From Candidatus Omnitrophica bacterium UBA6210 (GTDB taxonomy: Bacteria; Omnitrophota; Gorgyraeia; Velamenicoccales; Velamenicoccaceae), in NCBI GenBank assembly GCA_002421805.1, contig DISM01000001.1, positions 1 to 64,000 of the forward strand: a stretch of DNA of 64,000 nucleotides, read 5' to 3'. The notes below the pieces were generated by a model. It was not told the origin of the DNA and did not search any database. It saw only the letters and a program-made list of their open reading frames with translations. A program made the translations under genes and the position numbers. Below are positions 16,657 to 25,097 of the stretch, piece after piece. Each line of letters opens with the position of its first letter. Position 1 is the stretch's first letter.

Positions 16657-17829
16657 TTACGGCAAAATCGCGCGGCACCACTCGAGCAGCCGTTCTGTTT
16701 TTTCCGCCAGGAAGAGCGCTTCCGAGCGCGTCAAAGGCCTGTCCTCGTCTTCCATGATGGCCTTCATGTTCAGGATCGCCCTCAGCCGCAGGATGTTCTC
16801 CTGGGCATCTTCGCGATCGATATGGTCCGCCATCAGGCGCGCGATATTCTCATGCTCCGGGTAAGCGCTCTTGATCGAGTAATAATAGATAAGGACCGCG
16901 TCGCAAGCATAGAGAGACGCCTGGATCGCGTTGAGGCCCGCGGAGTTCCAACGGCTGGTCCGCAAGGCATCCTTCATGCCCTGGTAATAAGTCGCCGCTT
17001 TATTCATATAGACCGGGAATTCCATGATCTCCGCCGGTATCCCGGGCGTGCGCGAGGAGATCTCGTCTTTCATGCGCCGCCATTTTTCCGTCTCGGCGTC
17101 GAGCTTCCTGGCTTTTTTTGCGAGCTTCGCCTCGGCGAGGTAGCCCTGCTTCTCCTCTTCCAGGAGCGCCTCCTGCCTGCTCAACTGCCGCTCCTTCTTT
17201 CTGATCATCTCGTCGCGGTCCGCGCGCCTCTGGGCCTTCTCCTCCAAAAACGTGTCCATGTCCTCTTTGGCGGAGATGTCCTCCTTCATATAGGAGACCT
17301 CCTTCTCCATGCCCATCACCTCTTCGGCGCGGCTTTTGGGGCCTGCGATAAAGGATTCCTTCTTGGCCTTCGGGCCAAGCGCCTGTTCGCAAAGCTCGGC
17401 GTAATAAAGAGCGAATTTATCTCCGGGGTTCTGGTCCAAAATGGCCTTGAACGCCTCCAGGGCCCGGTCGTAGTCGCGTTTTTCGTAATACATCTTTCCC
17501 AGGAAATACAGGTCGACGCCCTTGGCTTCGTAGGACGAACTGTCTTTGGGCAAGAGCAGGTCTTCGCGATACTGCTCCAGGCGGTTCATGGATTGCGTGA
17601 TATATTTCTGCGTATCCTTATAATAGGGATCGATAGAAGAGACCGCCCTGAACTCGTTGAGGGCGTCTTCGAAGCGTCCGGCCTCGTAATTCACGACGCC
17701 GCGGTAGTAATGCACGGCCAGCTCCTTGCGGACATCCGCAGCATCCGGCTTTGCCGCCAGCACCGCCGCTGAAAACGCCAGGAACACCCCTGTGACCCAC
17801 AAGACGGCTATTTTGAGGGTATTTCTCAA
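16657..17829 (-). CDS. Secreted TPR/coiled-coil protein
   Basis: 390 residues. A signal peptide (LKIAVLWVTGVFLAFSAAVLAA) is followed by tetratricopeptide-like repeats (about residues 40-75, HYYRGVVNYEAGRFEDALNEF, and 108-140, LGKMYYEKRDYDRALEAFKAIL), a charged coiled coil (about 165-260) and a helical C-terminal domain with more repeat-like helices. I prefer the TTG at 17829: it overlaps the lnt stop as TTGA, has GGAGG and GGAG upstream, and leaves a clean signal peptide; an ATG 18 nt earlier would add MAEEAE. It is cotranscribed after lnt. Likely periplasmic; function unknown. The similarly built protein at 14865-16328 is next along the strand. Confidence 0.85.
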   Translation of the reverse strand: MRNTLKIAVLWVTGVFLAFSAAVLAAKPDAADVRKELAVHYYRGVVNYEAGRFEDALNEFRAVSSIDPYYKDTQKYITQSMNRLEQYREDLLLPKDSSSYEAKGVDLYFLGKMYYEKRDYDRALEAFKAILDQNPGDKFALYYAELCEQALGPKAKKESFIAGPKSRAEEVMGMEKEVSYMKEDISAKEDMDTFLEEKAQRRADRDEMIRKKERQLSRQEALLEEEKQGYLAEAKLAKKARKLDAETEKWRRMKDEISSRTPGIPAEIMEFPVYMNKAATYYQGMKDALRTSRWNSAGLNAIQASLYACDAVLIYYYSIKSAYPEHENIARLMADHIDREDAQENILRLRAILNMKAIMEDEDRPLTRSEALFLAEKTERLLEWCRAILP

Positions 17830-19322
17830 CTCCGCCTCCTCCGCCACACTATCATACCAAAAATTACGAAGCTGACAACGAGAATCAACGTATCGCCGAC
17901 GCGCGTATACAGGCTTGTGCGCCGGGTCGCGCCGATGATCGCCGCGGCCTCGCCGCGGACATATGTCTCCTTGCCATCCGCATCCCTGACGGCGGCGACG
18001 AGGCGGCCGGCATCATCGATAACGCAGGAAACGCCGGTATTGGCCGCCCGCACCACATAAACCCTGTTCTCGACAGCCCTCAACACAGAAGCCTGCGCAT
18101 GCTGGAAGGGGCTTGACGTGTCCCCGAACCAGCCGTCGTTGGTCATGTTCACAAGAAAGTCTGCGCCGCGAACAACGAATGCCCGGCTCAATTCCGGAAA
18201 GATATCCTCAAAGCAGACGAGGACCCCGAACCGCAAACCAGGACAGGCCGCAGGAACGGAAAAAATATGAAAATCGCCGCCGGGCGTAAAATCCTCGATA
18301 GGTATGATATTCTCCAGGAAACGCAGATAGCGGCGGGCCGGGAGATATTCGCCGAAGGGGACCAGGTGCATTTTGTCATGGACCATCTCCAGGCGGCCCT
18401 GCGCATCATAGAGAAAGGCGCTGTTGTAATAACGCATGTCCTCGAAACGGACCGCGCCGATCACAAGCGGCACCTGCAGCTGGGCGGCCAGATCGCTTAA
18501 TTCGCGGTCGTTGACGCCCGCCTCCAGATAATCCGCAAAAGAAGTCTCCGGCCAGATGACCAGGCCAGGTCCTTCTTTCAAAACCGTCAGCTCGCTCAAG
18601 AGGGCGTGTTTGCGGAAGATCCCCTCGCTGAAACGCTCCACCCACTTGATCTCCTGGGGAATGTTCCCCTGGACCACAGCCACCTTGAGCGGACATGTCT
18701 CGATGACAGGCTGGGATATCCTCCAGAGGCCGTAAGAGAACCATACGACGACCACGGCAACGGGAACAAGGAACCGCCTGGAACGCAGGGACAGGCCTCC
18801 CGGCGCCGATAACCACTCAAAAAGAAAAATGTTCACAAAGACAAGGATAAAAGAAAGCCCCCAACTGCCGAAGAGGTCGGCGCCCTGGAGGGCGATGATG
18901 TCGGGTGTCTGCGTATAACTTAAAAATGCCCAGGGAAAACCCGTGAACAGGTGCGCCCTCACATATTCCAGGACGATCCAGACGGACGGCGCAAACACGA
19001 GGCGCGCGCCGAAAGAAAAATAGCGGCGGCTGTAGGCCCAGGCCAGGCCGAAGACGGCGATATACAAAGCCAGATACACACACAAGACGAGCATCCCGCC
19101 GACCGTCACATGGATGAGCCAGAAAAGAAGCGCGACGTTATAGACGTAACCGGCGGCAAAGCTCATGAAAAAAACCTGCGCCGTATCTTTGCGCTCGAGA
19201 GAAAAAAAGAACGGCACAAGGGCGACCCAAGCCAACGGCCAGATCCCCGGCCGGGGGAACGACAACCGCAGGAGCGCCACGCTCAAAAAAACCAGCATCC
19301 ACGGGGTCAGCCTTAGTTTCAT
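17826..19322 (-). CDS. lnt: Apolipoprotein N-acyltransferase
   Basis: 498 residues. It adds the third acyl chain to the N-terminal cysteine of lipoproteins at the inner membrane. Six or so N-terminal helices are followed by a carbon-nitrogen hydrolase domain with the Glu-Lys-Cys triad visible: VIWPETSFADY (Glu), HDKMHLVPFGEYLP (Lys) and VLVCFEDIFP (Cys); a final helix (TLILVVSFVIFGMIVW) ends it. The ATG at 19322 starts the first helix; a longer frame reaching 19442 would overlap secA and add a charged, unrelated stretch. The stop overlaps the next gene's TTG. It lies 65 nt after secA. The window has several putative lipoproteins as clients. Confidence 0.93.
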   Translation of the reverse strand: MKLRLTPWMLVFLSVALLRLSFPRPGIWPLAWVALVPFFFSLERKDTAQVFFMSFAAGYVYNVALLFWLIHVTVGGMLVLCVYLALYIAVFGLAWAYSRRYFSFGARLVFAPSVWIVLEYVRAHLFTGFPWAFLSYTQTPDIIALQGADLFGSWGLSFILVFVNIFLFEWLSAPGGLSLRSRRFLVPVAVVVVWFSYGLWRISQPVIETCPLKVAVVQGNIPQEIKWVERFSEGIFRKHALLSELTVLKEGPGLVIWPETSFADYLEAGVNDRELSDLAAQLQVPLVIGAVRFEDMRYYNSAFLYDAQGRLEMVHDKMHLVPFGEYLPARRYLRFLENIIPIEDFTPGGDFHIFSVPAACPGLRFGVLVCFEDIFPELSRAFVVRGADFLVNMTNDGWFGDTSSPFQHAQASVLRAVENRVYVVRAANTGVSCVIDDAGRLVAAVRDADGKETYVRGEAAAIIGATRRTSLYTRVGDTLILVVSFVIFGMIVWRRRRS

Positions 19323-19387
19323 GATGTTCTCTTGCAGGCGTGAAAGAAACATACCTCTCCCGTCACACGGCAACGGCGGTTCCGGTT

Positions 19388-22234
19388 TCAGCCGTTCGCG
19401 CCGCAACACTTCTTGTATTTTTTTCCGCTGCCACAGGGACACGGATCGTTGCGGCCGACCTTGGGGCCTTCATGCCGGACCGTCTTAGAGACGGCAGGCG
19501 CTCCCTCCGGGGGCGTGCCGGCATCTTCCTCCTGCGACAGGCGCACCTGGGCGCTCGTCGCAGACAAACCGCCGAACTCCCTGTGTTCCATCTTCTGGGG
19601 CAGGGACGTAAAAACGCCTTTAAGCTCCCTTTGCTCGAGGATCTGCATACGGAAGACGAGCTCCACCACCTCGTCTTTAATACGCTCCATCATCTCGATG
19701 AACATGTTGTAGGCTTCCTTCTGATACTCGATCAGCGGATCGCGCGCCCCGTATGCCCTCAGGCCGATACCTTCCTTGAGACAATCCATGCCGTAGAGAT
19801 GGTCCTTCCAGCGGCTGTCGATCACGTGAAGCATGGCCATGCGCTGCATCGGCTCAAGCCTGTCGGCGCCCGTCTCGCGCTCTTTTTTCTCCCAGAGCTC
19901 CCGGGCCCTGGCTGTCAGCTCTTCTTTGACGCCAGTGGGATTCAGGGCGGCGAGCTCCTCGGGATTGACCGCGATCCCCGGCCCGAATTTCTGCTTCAGC
20001 CACGCGTCCAGGCCCGCCCAGTTCCAGTCCTGAGGCATCTGTCCTTCAGGACAGTAGGCGGGGATATTGCGGCCGATGCAATCTTCGATCATCTCATAAA
20101 GGAAATCCTTCAGGTCCGCGGCGCCCCCTTCCAGGATCAGGCGGCGCTCGCTGTAGACGACTTCCCTCTGCTTGTTCATGACGTCGTCGTATTCCAGGAG
20201 GTGTTTGCGGATCTCGAAGTTGTAGGACTCGACGCGGCGCTGCGCGTCTTCGATGCGGCGCGTGATAAAAATGTTCTCGATGACCATCCCGTCCTCGACC
20301 CCCATCTTGTCCATGATGCCGATGAGGCGGTCGGAACCGAAGAGCCGCATCAAGTCGTCTTCAAAAGAAACGTAAAAACGCGACGAGCCCGGGTCGCCCT
20401 GGCGGCCGGAGCGGCCGCGCAGCTGATTGTCGATGCGCCTGGCTTCGTGGCGTTCGGTGCCGATCACGTGCAGCCCGCCGGCCTCCACGACGCGGTCGTG
20501 CTCCTTTTGGGCTTCGTCCTTGAGCTTCGTGAAGATCTTGTCGTATTCCTCTTTGTAGGCGTCGGTGTGCGGCTCTATCTTCTGGGCGGCCAGGATGTTC
20601 TTGGCCATGTTCTGCGGATTGCCGCCCAAAAGGATGTCCGTACCGCGGCCGGCCATGTTGGTCGCGATGGTCACGGCCTTATGCCGTCCCGCCTGGGCGA
20701 CGATCTGCGCCTCCATCTCATGGTATTTGGCGTTCAGGACGTTGTGCGGGATGCCGATCTTCGTCAGCATCCCCGAAAGCATCTCGGATTTTTCGATGGA
20801 GATGGTGCCGACGAGAACAGGCTGCCCCTTGGCGTGACAGACCTTGATATCTTCGACGACCGCGTTGAATTTCTCGCGGCCGGACTTAAAGACGGCGTCA
20901 GAGTAATTGGTGCGCGCCAGTTTCCTGTTGGTCGGGATCACGACGACGTCGAGCTTGTAGATCTGTTTGAACTCATTGGCCTCGGTGAAGGCGGTGCCGG
21001 TCATGCCGGCGAGCTTGTCGTAGATCCTGAAATAATTCTGCAGCGTGATCGTCGCCAGGGTCTGGTTCTCGCGTTCGATGCGCAGGTTTTCTTTGGCCTC
21101 CACCGCCTGGTGCATGCCGTCGGACCACCGGCGGCCGGGCATGAGGCGCCCCGTAAATTCGTCGACGATGATGACCTTGCCGTCCTTGACGACATAATCC
21201 ACGTCCCGCTTGAAAAGGTCGTGAGCCTTGACCGCCTGGATGATGTGATGGGCCCACTCGCCCGAAAGGTCGTCATACAGGCTCTTGACCCCCAGAAGCT
21301 CTTCGCATTTGGCCATGCCGCTTTCGGTCAGGTTGACGGTATGGTTCTTCTCGTCGACGACGGCGTCAAAGCCCGCCGAAAGGTCTTCCCCTTTGTACTT
21401 GGCCTCGATCTCGTCTTTTTCAAGGATCATGCGCCGCTTCAGCTTGGGGATGATGCGGTTGATGGTGTAATATTTATCGACGGAATCATCCGTGGGGCCG
21501 GAGATGATGAGCGGGGTCCTGGCCTCGTCGATCAGGATGGAATCCACCTCGTCGACGATGGCATAGTGAAGCGGTCTCTGGACCATCTGCTGCGGGTGCG
21601 TCACCATGTTGTCGCGCAGGTAATCGAACCCGAATTCGTTGTTCGTGCCGTAAGTGATGTCGCAGTTGTAGGCGAACGTCTTTTCCTCAAAAGGCTGGTC
21701 GTGCTGGATGACGCCGACGGAAAGCCCCAGGAATTCATAGATCGGCCCCATCCATTCCCTGTCGCGCCGGGCCAGGTAATCGTTGACGGTCACGACGTGG
21801 ACGCCGAGGCCGGTCAGGGCGTTGAGATACACAGGCAGGGTGGCGACCAGGGTCTTGCCTTCGCCCGTCGCCATCTCGGCGATGCCGCCCCGGTGCAGGA
21901 CGATGCCGCCGATCATCTGCACGTCGAAATGACGCAGGCCGATGGTGCGCACGGACGCTTCGCGCACGACGGCGAACGCCTCAGGAAGGATGCCTTCAAG
22001 GATATCCTGCAGGATCTTCTTTTTGGGCTCGCCTTCCGCCTCCGCGTAACCGGCGGCACTCATCTCTTCGGCGATCCTCTTCTTGAAAATACCGGTCTTG
22101 GCCTGGAGCTCGGCGTCTGTCAGCGCTTTCATCTTCGGTTCCAGGACGTTGATCTCTTCGACGACCAGAGAGAGCGCGCGCAGCATACGCTCGTTCTGGG
22201 TGCCAAGGACCTTTGAAAGGATAAAATTAATCAC
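19388..22234 (-). CDS. secA: Preprotein translocase ATPase
   Basis: 948 residues, normal length for SecA, the motor that drives unfolded preproteins through SecYEG. Visible: MATGEGKTLVATLP (Walker A, about 122-135), VIVDEFTGR, YAIVDEVDSILIDEARTPLIISG, TNMAGRGTDI, GGLHVIGTERHEARRIDNQLRGRSGRQGDPG, and a C-terminal zinc-binding tail GRNDPCPCGSGKKYKKCC. A GTG start at 22234 overlaps the end of prfB by 8 nt, so the two are coupled. It is followed by lnt after 65 nt. The complementary strand is open along almost the whole gene, which is a codon-bias effect. Confidence 0.97.
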   Translation of the reverse strand: MINFILSKVLGTQNERMLRALSLVVEEINVLEPKMKALTDAELQAKTGIFKKRIAEEMSAAGYAEAEGEPKKKILQDILEGILPEAFAVVREASVRTIGLRHFDVQMIGGIVLHRGGIAEMATGEGKTLVATLPVYLNALTGLGVHVVTVNDYLARRDREWMGPIYEFLGLSVGVIQHDQPFEEKTFAYNCDITYGTNNEFGFDYLRDNMVTHPQQMVQRPLHYAIVDEVDSILIDEARTPLIISGPTDDSVDKYYTINRIIPKLKRRMILEKDEIEAKYKGEDLSAGFDAVVDEKNHTVNLTESGMAKCEELLGVKSLYDDLSGEWAHHIIQAVKAHDLFKRDVDYVVKDGKVIIVDEFTGRLMPGRRWSDGMHQAVEAKENLRIERENQTLATITLQNYFRIYDKLAGMTGTAFTEANEFKQIYKLDVVVIPTNRKLARTNYSDAVFKSGREKFNAVVEDIKVCHAKGQPVLVGTISIEKSEMLSGMLTKIGIPHNVLNAKYHEMEAQIVAQAGRHKAVTIATNMAGRGTDILLGGNPQNMAKNILAAQKIEPHTDAYKEEYDKIFTKLKDEAQKEHDRVVEAGGLHVIGTERHEARRIDNQLRGRSGRQGDPGSSRFYVSFEDDLMRLFGSDRLIGIMDKMGVEDGMVIENIFITRRIEDAQRRVESYNFEIRKHLLEYDDVMNKQREVVYSERRLILEGGAADLKDFLYEMIEDCIGRNIPAYCPEGQMPQDWNWAGLDAWLKQKFGPGIAVNPEELAALNPTGVKEELTARARELWEKKERETGADRLEPMQRMAMLHVIDSRWKDHLYGMDCLKEGIGLRAYGARDPLIEYQKEAYNMFIEMMERIKDEVVELVFRMQILEQRELKGVFTSLPQKMEHREFGGLSATSAQVRLSQEEDAGTPPEGAPAVSKTVRHEGPKVGRNDPCPCGSGKKYKKCCGANG

Positions 22235-23331
22235 GTTTTGTCTTCACATCCCGCAAGTAAATCTCGATAAACGGGTCGAGCTTCCCGTCGAGGACGCCGT
22301 TGGCGTCACCCGTCTCATAATCCGTGCGATGGTCCTTGACCAGGTTATAGGGGTGCAGGACGTACGAACGGATCTGCGAACCCCATTCGATCTTCCTCTT
22401 CTCCTGGTGTTCCCGGGACATTTTTTCGTCTTGTTCCCTGCGCTTGAGCGCGTAGAGCCGGGACTTGAGGATCCCCAGGGCCACCTGTTTGTTCTGGTGC
22501 TGGGAACGTTCGTTCTGGCACTGCGCGACGGTCCCGGTCGGCAGATGCGTGATCCGAACGGCCGAATCCGTCGTGTTGACGTGCTGGCCGCCCTTGCCTC
22601 CGGCGCGGTAAACGTCGATCCGCAGGTCCTCGGGCCTGATGTCCACTTCGACATCGCCTTCAAATTCCGGGATCACATCGACGGACGCAAACGACGTATG
22701 GCGCCGCTTGTTGGCGTCGAAAGGCGAAATCCTCACCAGACGGTGGACGCCCACCTCCGGCCGCAAATATCCGTAGGCATATGCGCCGCGCACGATCATC
22801 GTCACGTTCTTGGTGCCCGCCTCTTCCCCGGGGAGGATATCGGTCACGATCACCTCAAAACCATGCCCCTGGGCCCAACGGGTGTACATGCGCAAGAGCA
22901 TCGACACCCAATCGCAGGATTCCGTCCCGCCCGCCCCGGCGTTGATGCTGACGATCGCATTGTTGGCGTCGTATTCCCCGCTGAACAGCGTAAAAAACTC
23001 GAGACGGTCCAGCTCATCCTTCAGGACGTTGAGGTCACCGTCAAGATGGACCAGAAAATCATCGCCCTCGTCTTCGGAGATATGGAACAGCTCCGAGGTC
23101 TCTCTGAGACGGCGCTCGAGCTTGTGCCAGGATTCCGAGATATTCTTGATGGCCTTGAGATTCCGGACGACCTGATTCGCTGCCGCGGGATTCTGCCAGA
23201 AAGTCTCATCCGTCATTTGCGCCTGCAGCGCGGCTATCTGACGGTCTTTGTCGTCAATGTCAAAGATACCCCCGGAGTCGTTCGAGGGTTTCCTGGACAA
23301 GAGATATCTTTTGTGCAATGTCTTCGCGCAT
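22227..23331 (-). CDS. prfB: Peptide chain release factor 2, with programmed +1 frameshift
   Basis: The true gene starts at the ATG at 23331 and encodes 23 codons ending ...RLRGYL, then an in-frame TGA (23262-23260). The site reads GGGGGTATCTTTGAC, the same slippery arrangement as in E. coli: internal Shine-Dalgarno-like G run, CTT, TGA, C. A +1 shift continues as DIDDKDRQIAAL for 344 more codons, 367 residues in all, the normal RF2 length. The release factor signatures are present: SPF (stop-codon recognition) and GGKGGQHVNTTDSAVR (GGQ, peptide hydrolysis). Scarcity of RF2 at UGA favours shifting, so the protein controls its own level. It leads the prfB-secA-lnt operon. Confidence 0.95.
23260..23274 (-). 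promoter_or_regulatory. RF2 programmed frameshift site
   Basis: Minus-strand CGGGGGTATCTTTGA: G-rich anti-SD pairing element, 3-nt spacer, CTT slippery codon and in-frame TGA followed by C. The spacing is identical to the classical bacterial RF2 site. Confidence 0.93.
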
Positions 23332-23417
23332 CGATCAACCGGCCGGGCATGCCGCTTCTTGAACGCGGTCCCGGCGCACCCTATGTTTTCACGCGTTTTT
23401 GGTATAAAGAAAGTCTT

Positions 23418-23446
23418 ATTTTAACGCATAACCCGCTTTACATCAA
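23418..23446 (-). promoter_or_regulatory. Promoter of prfB-secA-lnt
   Basis: Minus-strand TTGATG (23441-23446), 17-bp spacer, TAAAAT (23418-23423). It overlaps the pilT stop codon and gives a leader of about 80 nt. Confidence 0.5.
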
Positions 23447-24514
23447 CCTCTTAATGCCTTTTATTTCCAAGTCCAGGTCTTCGCGGCTGTCGGCATATTT
23501 ATAGGCCTCTTCAGCCGTGATCCTGCCGTCTTTGACGAGCTTCGCCAGGGACTGCTTGAAGCTCTGCATGCCGAACAGGGCCCCCTCTTCCAGAAAACGG
23601 GTGATATCGGCAAAAGCGCCTTCACGCAGGAGGCGGCTGATGGTCGGTGTCAGGACCATCGTCTCGCAGGCGGGGACGCGGCCGGAACCGTCGGCGCGCG
23701 GCACCAGGCGCAGGGAGACGACGCCCTTGAGCAAGAACGACAGCTGCATGCGGATCTCCGCATGCTGATGGGGCGGAAAGAAATTCAGGATGCGCTGGGC
23801 GGTCTGGGCGGCATTGACCGTATGCACGGTGCTCAAAACGAGGATGCCCATCTCCGCCGCATTGAGCGCCGCCGACATCGTGTCCAAGTCGCGGATCGTG
23901 CCGATAAAAATGACGTCCGGGCTCTGCAGCGTCACCTGCCGCAGCGCGACGGGATAAGACGAAACATCCAGGCCCAGTTCCCTCTGGTTGATGACGCTCT
24001 TTTTGTCCGCAAAGGTGAATTCAATGGGGTCCTCGACGGTTAAAATATGCCGAGCCTGCATCGTATTCATGCATTCGATCATGCTGGCGATCGTCGTGGA
24101 TTTGCCGTGGCCTGCCGGGCCCGTTAGGAGGATCAACCCGCGCCTCTCCTGCGAGAGATGTTCCAAGACGTCCTTGGGAAGATTGAGCGCGTTGAAATCC
24201 GGGACCGCTTTCTTGATGCGGCGCATGACGACCGACGGCACGCCCCGCTGCATGAAGATGCTGACGCGGAAACGGTCGAGGCCTTCGACGTCCATGGCGT
24301 AATCCGTATCAAAGACATTCTGGAGCATTTTTTTATGCGCGTCGTCGGCGACCTCGACCACGATGCGCTGAAGGTCTGCGACCCCGAGGACCGGGAAATC
24401 CATCAAGGGCACCAGTTCCCCGTAGACGCGCAGGTAAGGCACGTTGTCGACCTTGAGAAAAACATCCGAGGCATCCCGATCGCACATCACCCTTAAGACA
24501 TCCCTGATCTTCAT
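23438..24514 (-). CDS. pilT: PilT/PilU-type retraction ATPase
   Basis: 358 residues, secretion-superfamily ATPase that depolymerises type IV pili. Visible: an N-terminal PAS-like part with SDVFLKVDNVPYLRVYGEL, Walker A TGPAGHGKSTT (131-141), HILTVEDPIEF (Asp box), a Walker B region in VIFIGTIRDLDT and the STVHTVNAAQT His box. In PilT the Walker B region usually reads VGEMRD; here GTIRD, a small departure. The C-terminal AIRNLIREG-type segment is replaced by a more PilU-like tail. A strong GGGGGG ribosome site precedes the ATG. No other pilus gene is in the window, so PilT versus PilU cannot be settled. Confidence 0.88.
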   Translation of the reverse strand: MKIRDVLRVMCDRDASDVFLKVDNVPYLRVYGELVPLMDFPVLGVADLQRIVVEVADDAHKKMLQNVFDTDYAMDVEGLDRFRVSIFMQRGVPSVVMRRIKKAVPDFNALNLPKDVLEHLSQERRGLILLTGPAGHGKSTTIASMIECMNTMQARHILTVEDPIEFTFADKKSVINQRELGLDVSSYPVALRQVTLQSPDVIFIGTIRDLDTMSAALNAAEMGILVLSTVHTVNAAQTAQRILNFFPPHQHAEIRMQLSFLLKGVVSLRLVPRADGSGRVPACETMVLTPTISRLLREGAFADITRFLEEGALFGMQSFKQSLAKLVKDGRITAEEAYKYADSREDLDLEIKGIKRLM

Positions 24515-24529
24515 GGTCCCCCCTTAAAA

Positions 24530-24690
24530 AAGTAGCCAGGAAACAGTAGAGAGTAGTCAGTAAAAACTCAAAAAAGTTCTTTAAATCCTGTATTTAAAAT
24601 AACAGGATGATTCCTGAGGTTGTGTAGAAATATTTTATTCTTCCCATTTCTTTTCTTCTTCTTTTACTGACTACCGGCTACTCACTGCTA
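24530..24690. repeat. Inverted AGTAGTCAGTA-type repeat pair
   Basis: Between pilT and the alkyltransferase gene. Arms of about 36 bp end in GTAGTCAGTAAAA and face each other around a centre with a small hairpin (ATCCTGT/ACAGGAT). A similar pair flanks 39838-39988. Such tandem-degenerate GTAGTCAGTA tracts look like a dispersed low-complexity repeat of this genome. Confidence 0.6.
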
Positions 24691-24691
24691 T

Positions 24692-24973
24692 CTACTTCTT
24701 GGCCATGCTGAATTTTCTTTCTTGTTCAAGAAGCCTTGATTTTTTGGCGAGGCCGCCCCTGAACCCTCCGAGCGAACCGTCGGAAGCGATCACGCGGTGG
24801 CACGGCACAAAAGGTGCGTAGGGGTTCTTATTCAGCGCGTTGCCCACGGCACGGCTGCTTTTGGGCGCGCCGATGCGCCGCGCGACCCAGGCATAAGAGC
24901 GGGTCTCGCCCAGCGGGATCTCCAAGGTCGCTGCATAGACGGCTTTTTGGAAAAAAGTCAATTTCTGACGCAT
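24692..24973 (-). CDS. Short O6-alkylguanine-DNA alkyltransferase
   Basis: 93 residues covering only the DNA-binding and active-site domain of MGMT/Ogt: FFQKAVYAATLEIPLGETRSYAWVARRIGAPKSSRAVGNALNKNP (helix-turn-helix with the arginine finger) and PFVPCHRVIASDGSLGGF (catalytic PCHRV). The nucleophilic cysteine is present, so it can be a true suicide repair protein and not an alkyltransferase-like ATL protein, where that Cys is Trp or Ala. The N-terminal domain of longer Ogt proteins is absent, as in many short members. The ATG at 24973 has GGAG 8 nt upstream. uvrC, another DNA repair gene, is next upstream. Confidence 0.88.
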   Translation of the reverse strand: MRQKLTFFQKAVYAATLEIPLGETRSYAWVARRIGAPKSSRAVGNALNKNPYAPFVPCHRVIASDGSLGGFRGGLAKKSRLLEQERKFSMAKK

Positions 24974-25097
24974 TTTTAAAACTCCAATATCCAATTTCCG
25001 ATGACCGATCAATCTCTCATGTATCCATGCCTGAACTTTGTCATTGGTTCTTTGGTCATTTATTCGTCATTCGGATTTTGCCATTGTCATCCGCCCG

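Noticed and set aside
19340..22216. Open frame of over 950 codons antisense to secA
   Set aside because: Mirrors the codon bias of secA in the opposite frame; the product is rich in Asp, His, Val and Gly and resembles nothing, while secA is unmistakable.
22227..23318. prfB as a truncated or frameshifted pseudogene
   Set aside because: The disrupting TGA sits in the exact conserved RF2 recoding site, and the rest of the gene is intact.
25013..25097. Remnant of a longer uvrC 3' end
   Set aside because: The sequence is AT-rich repeat without an HhH-coding frame, so there is no evidence for a recent truncation there.
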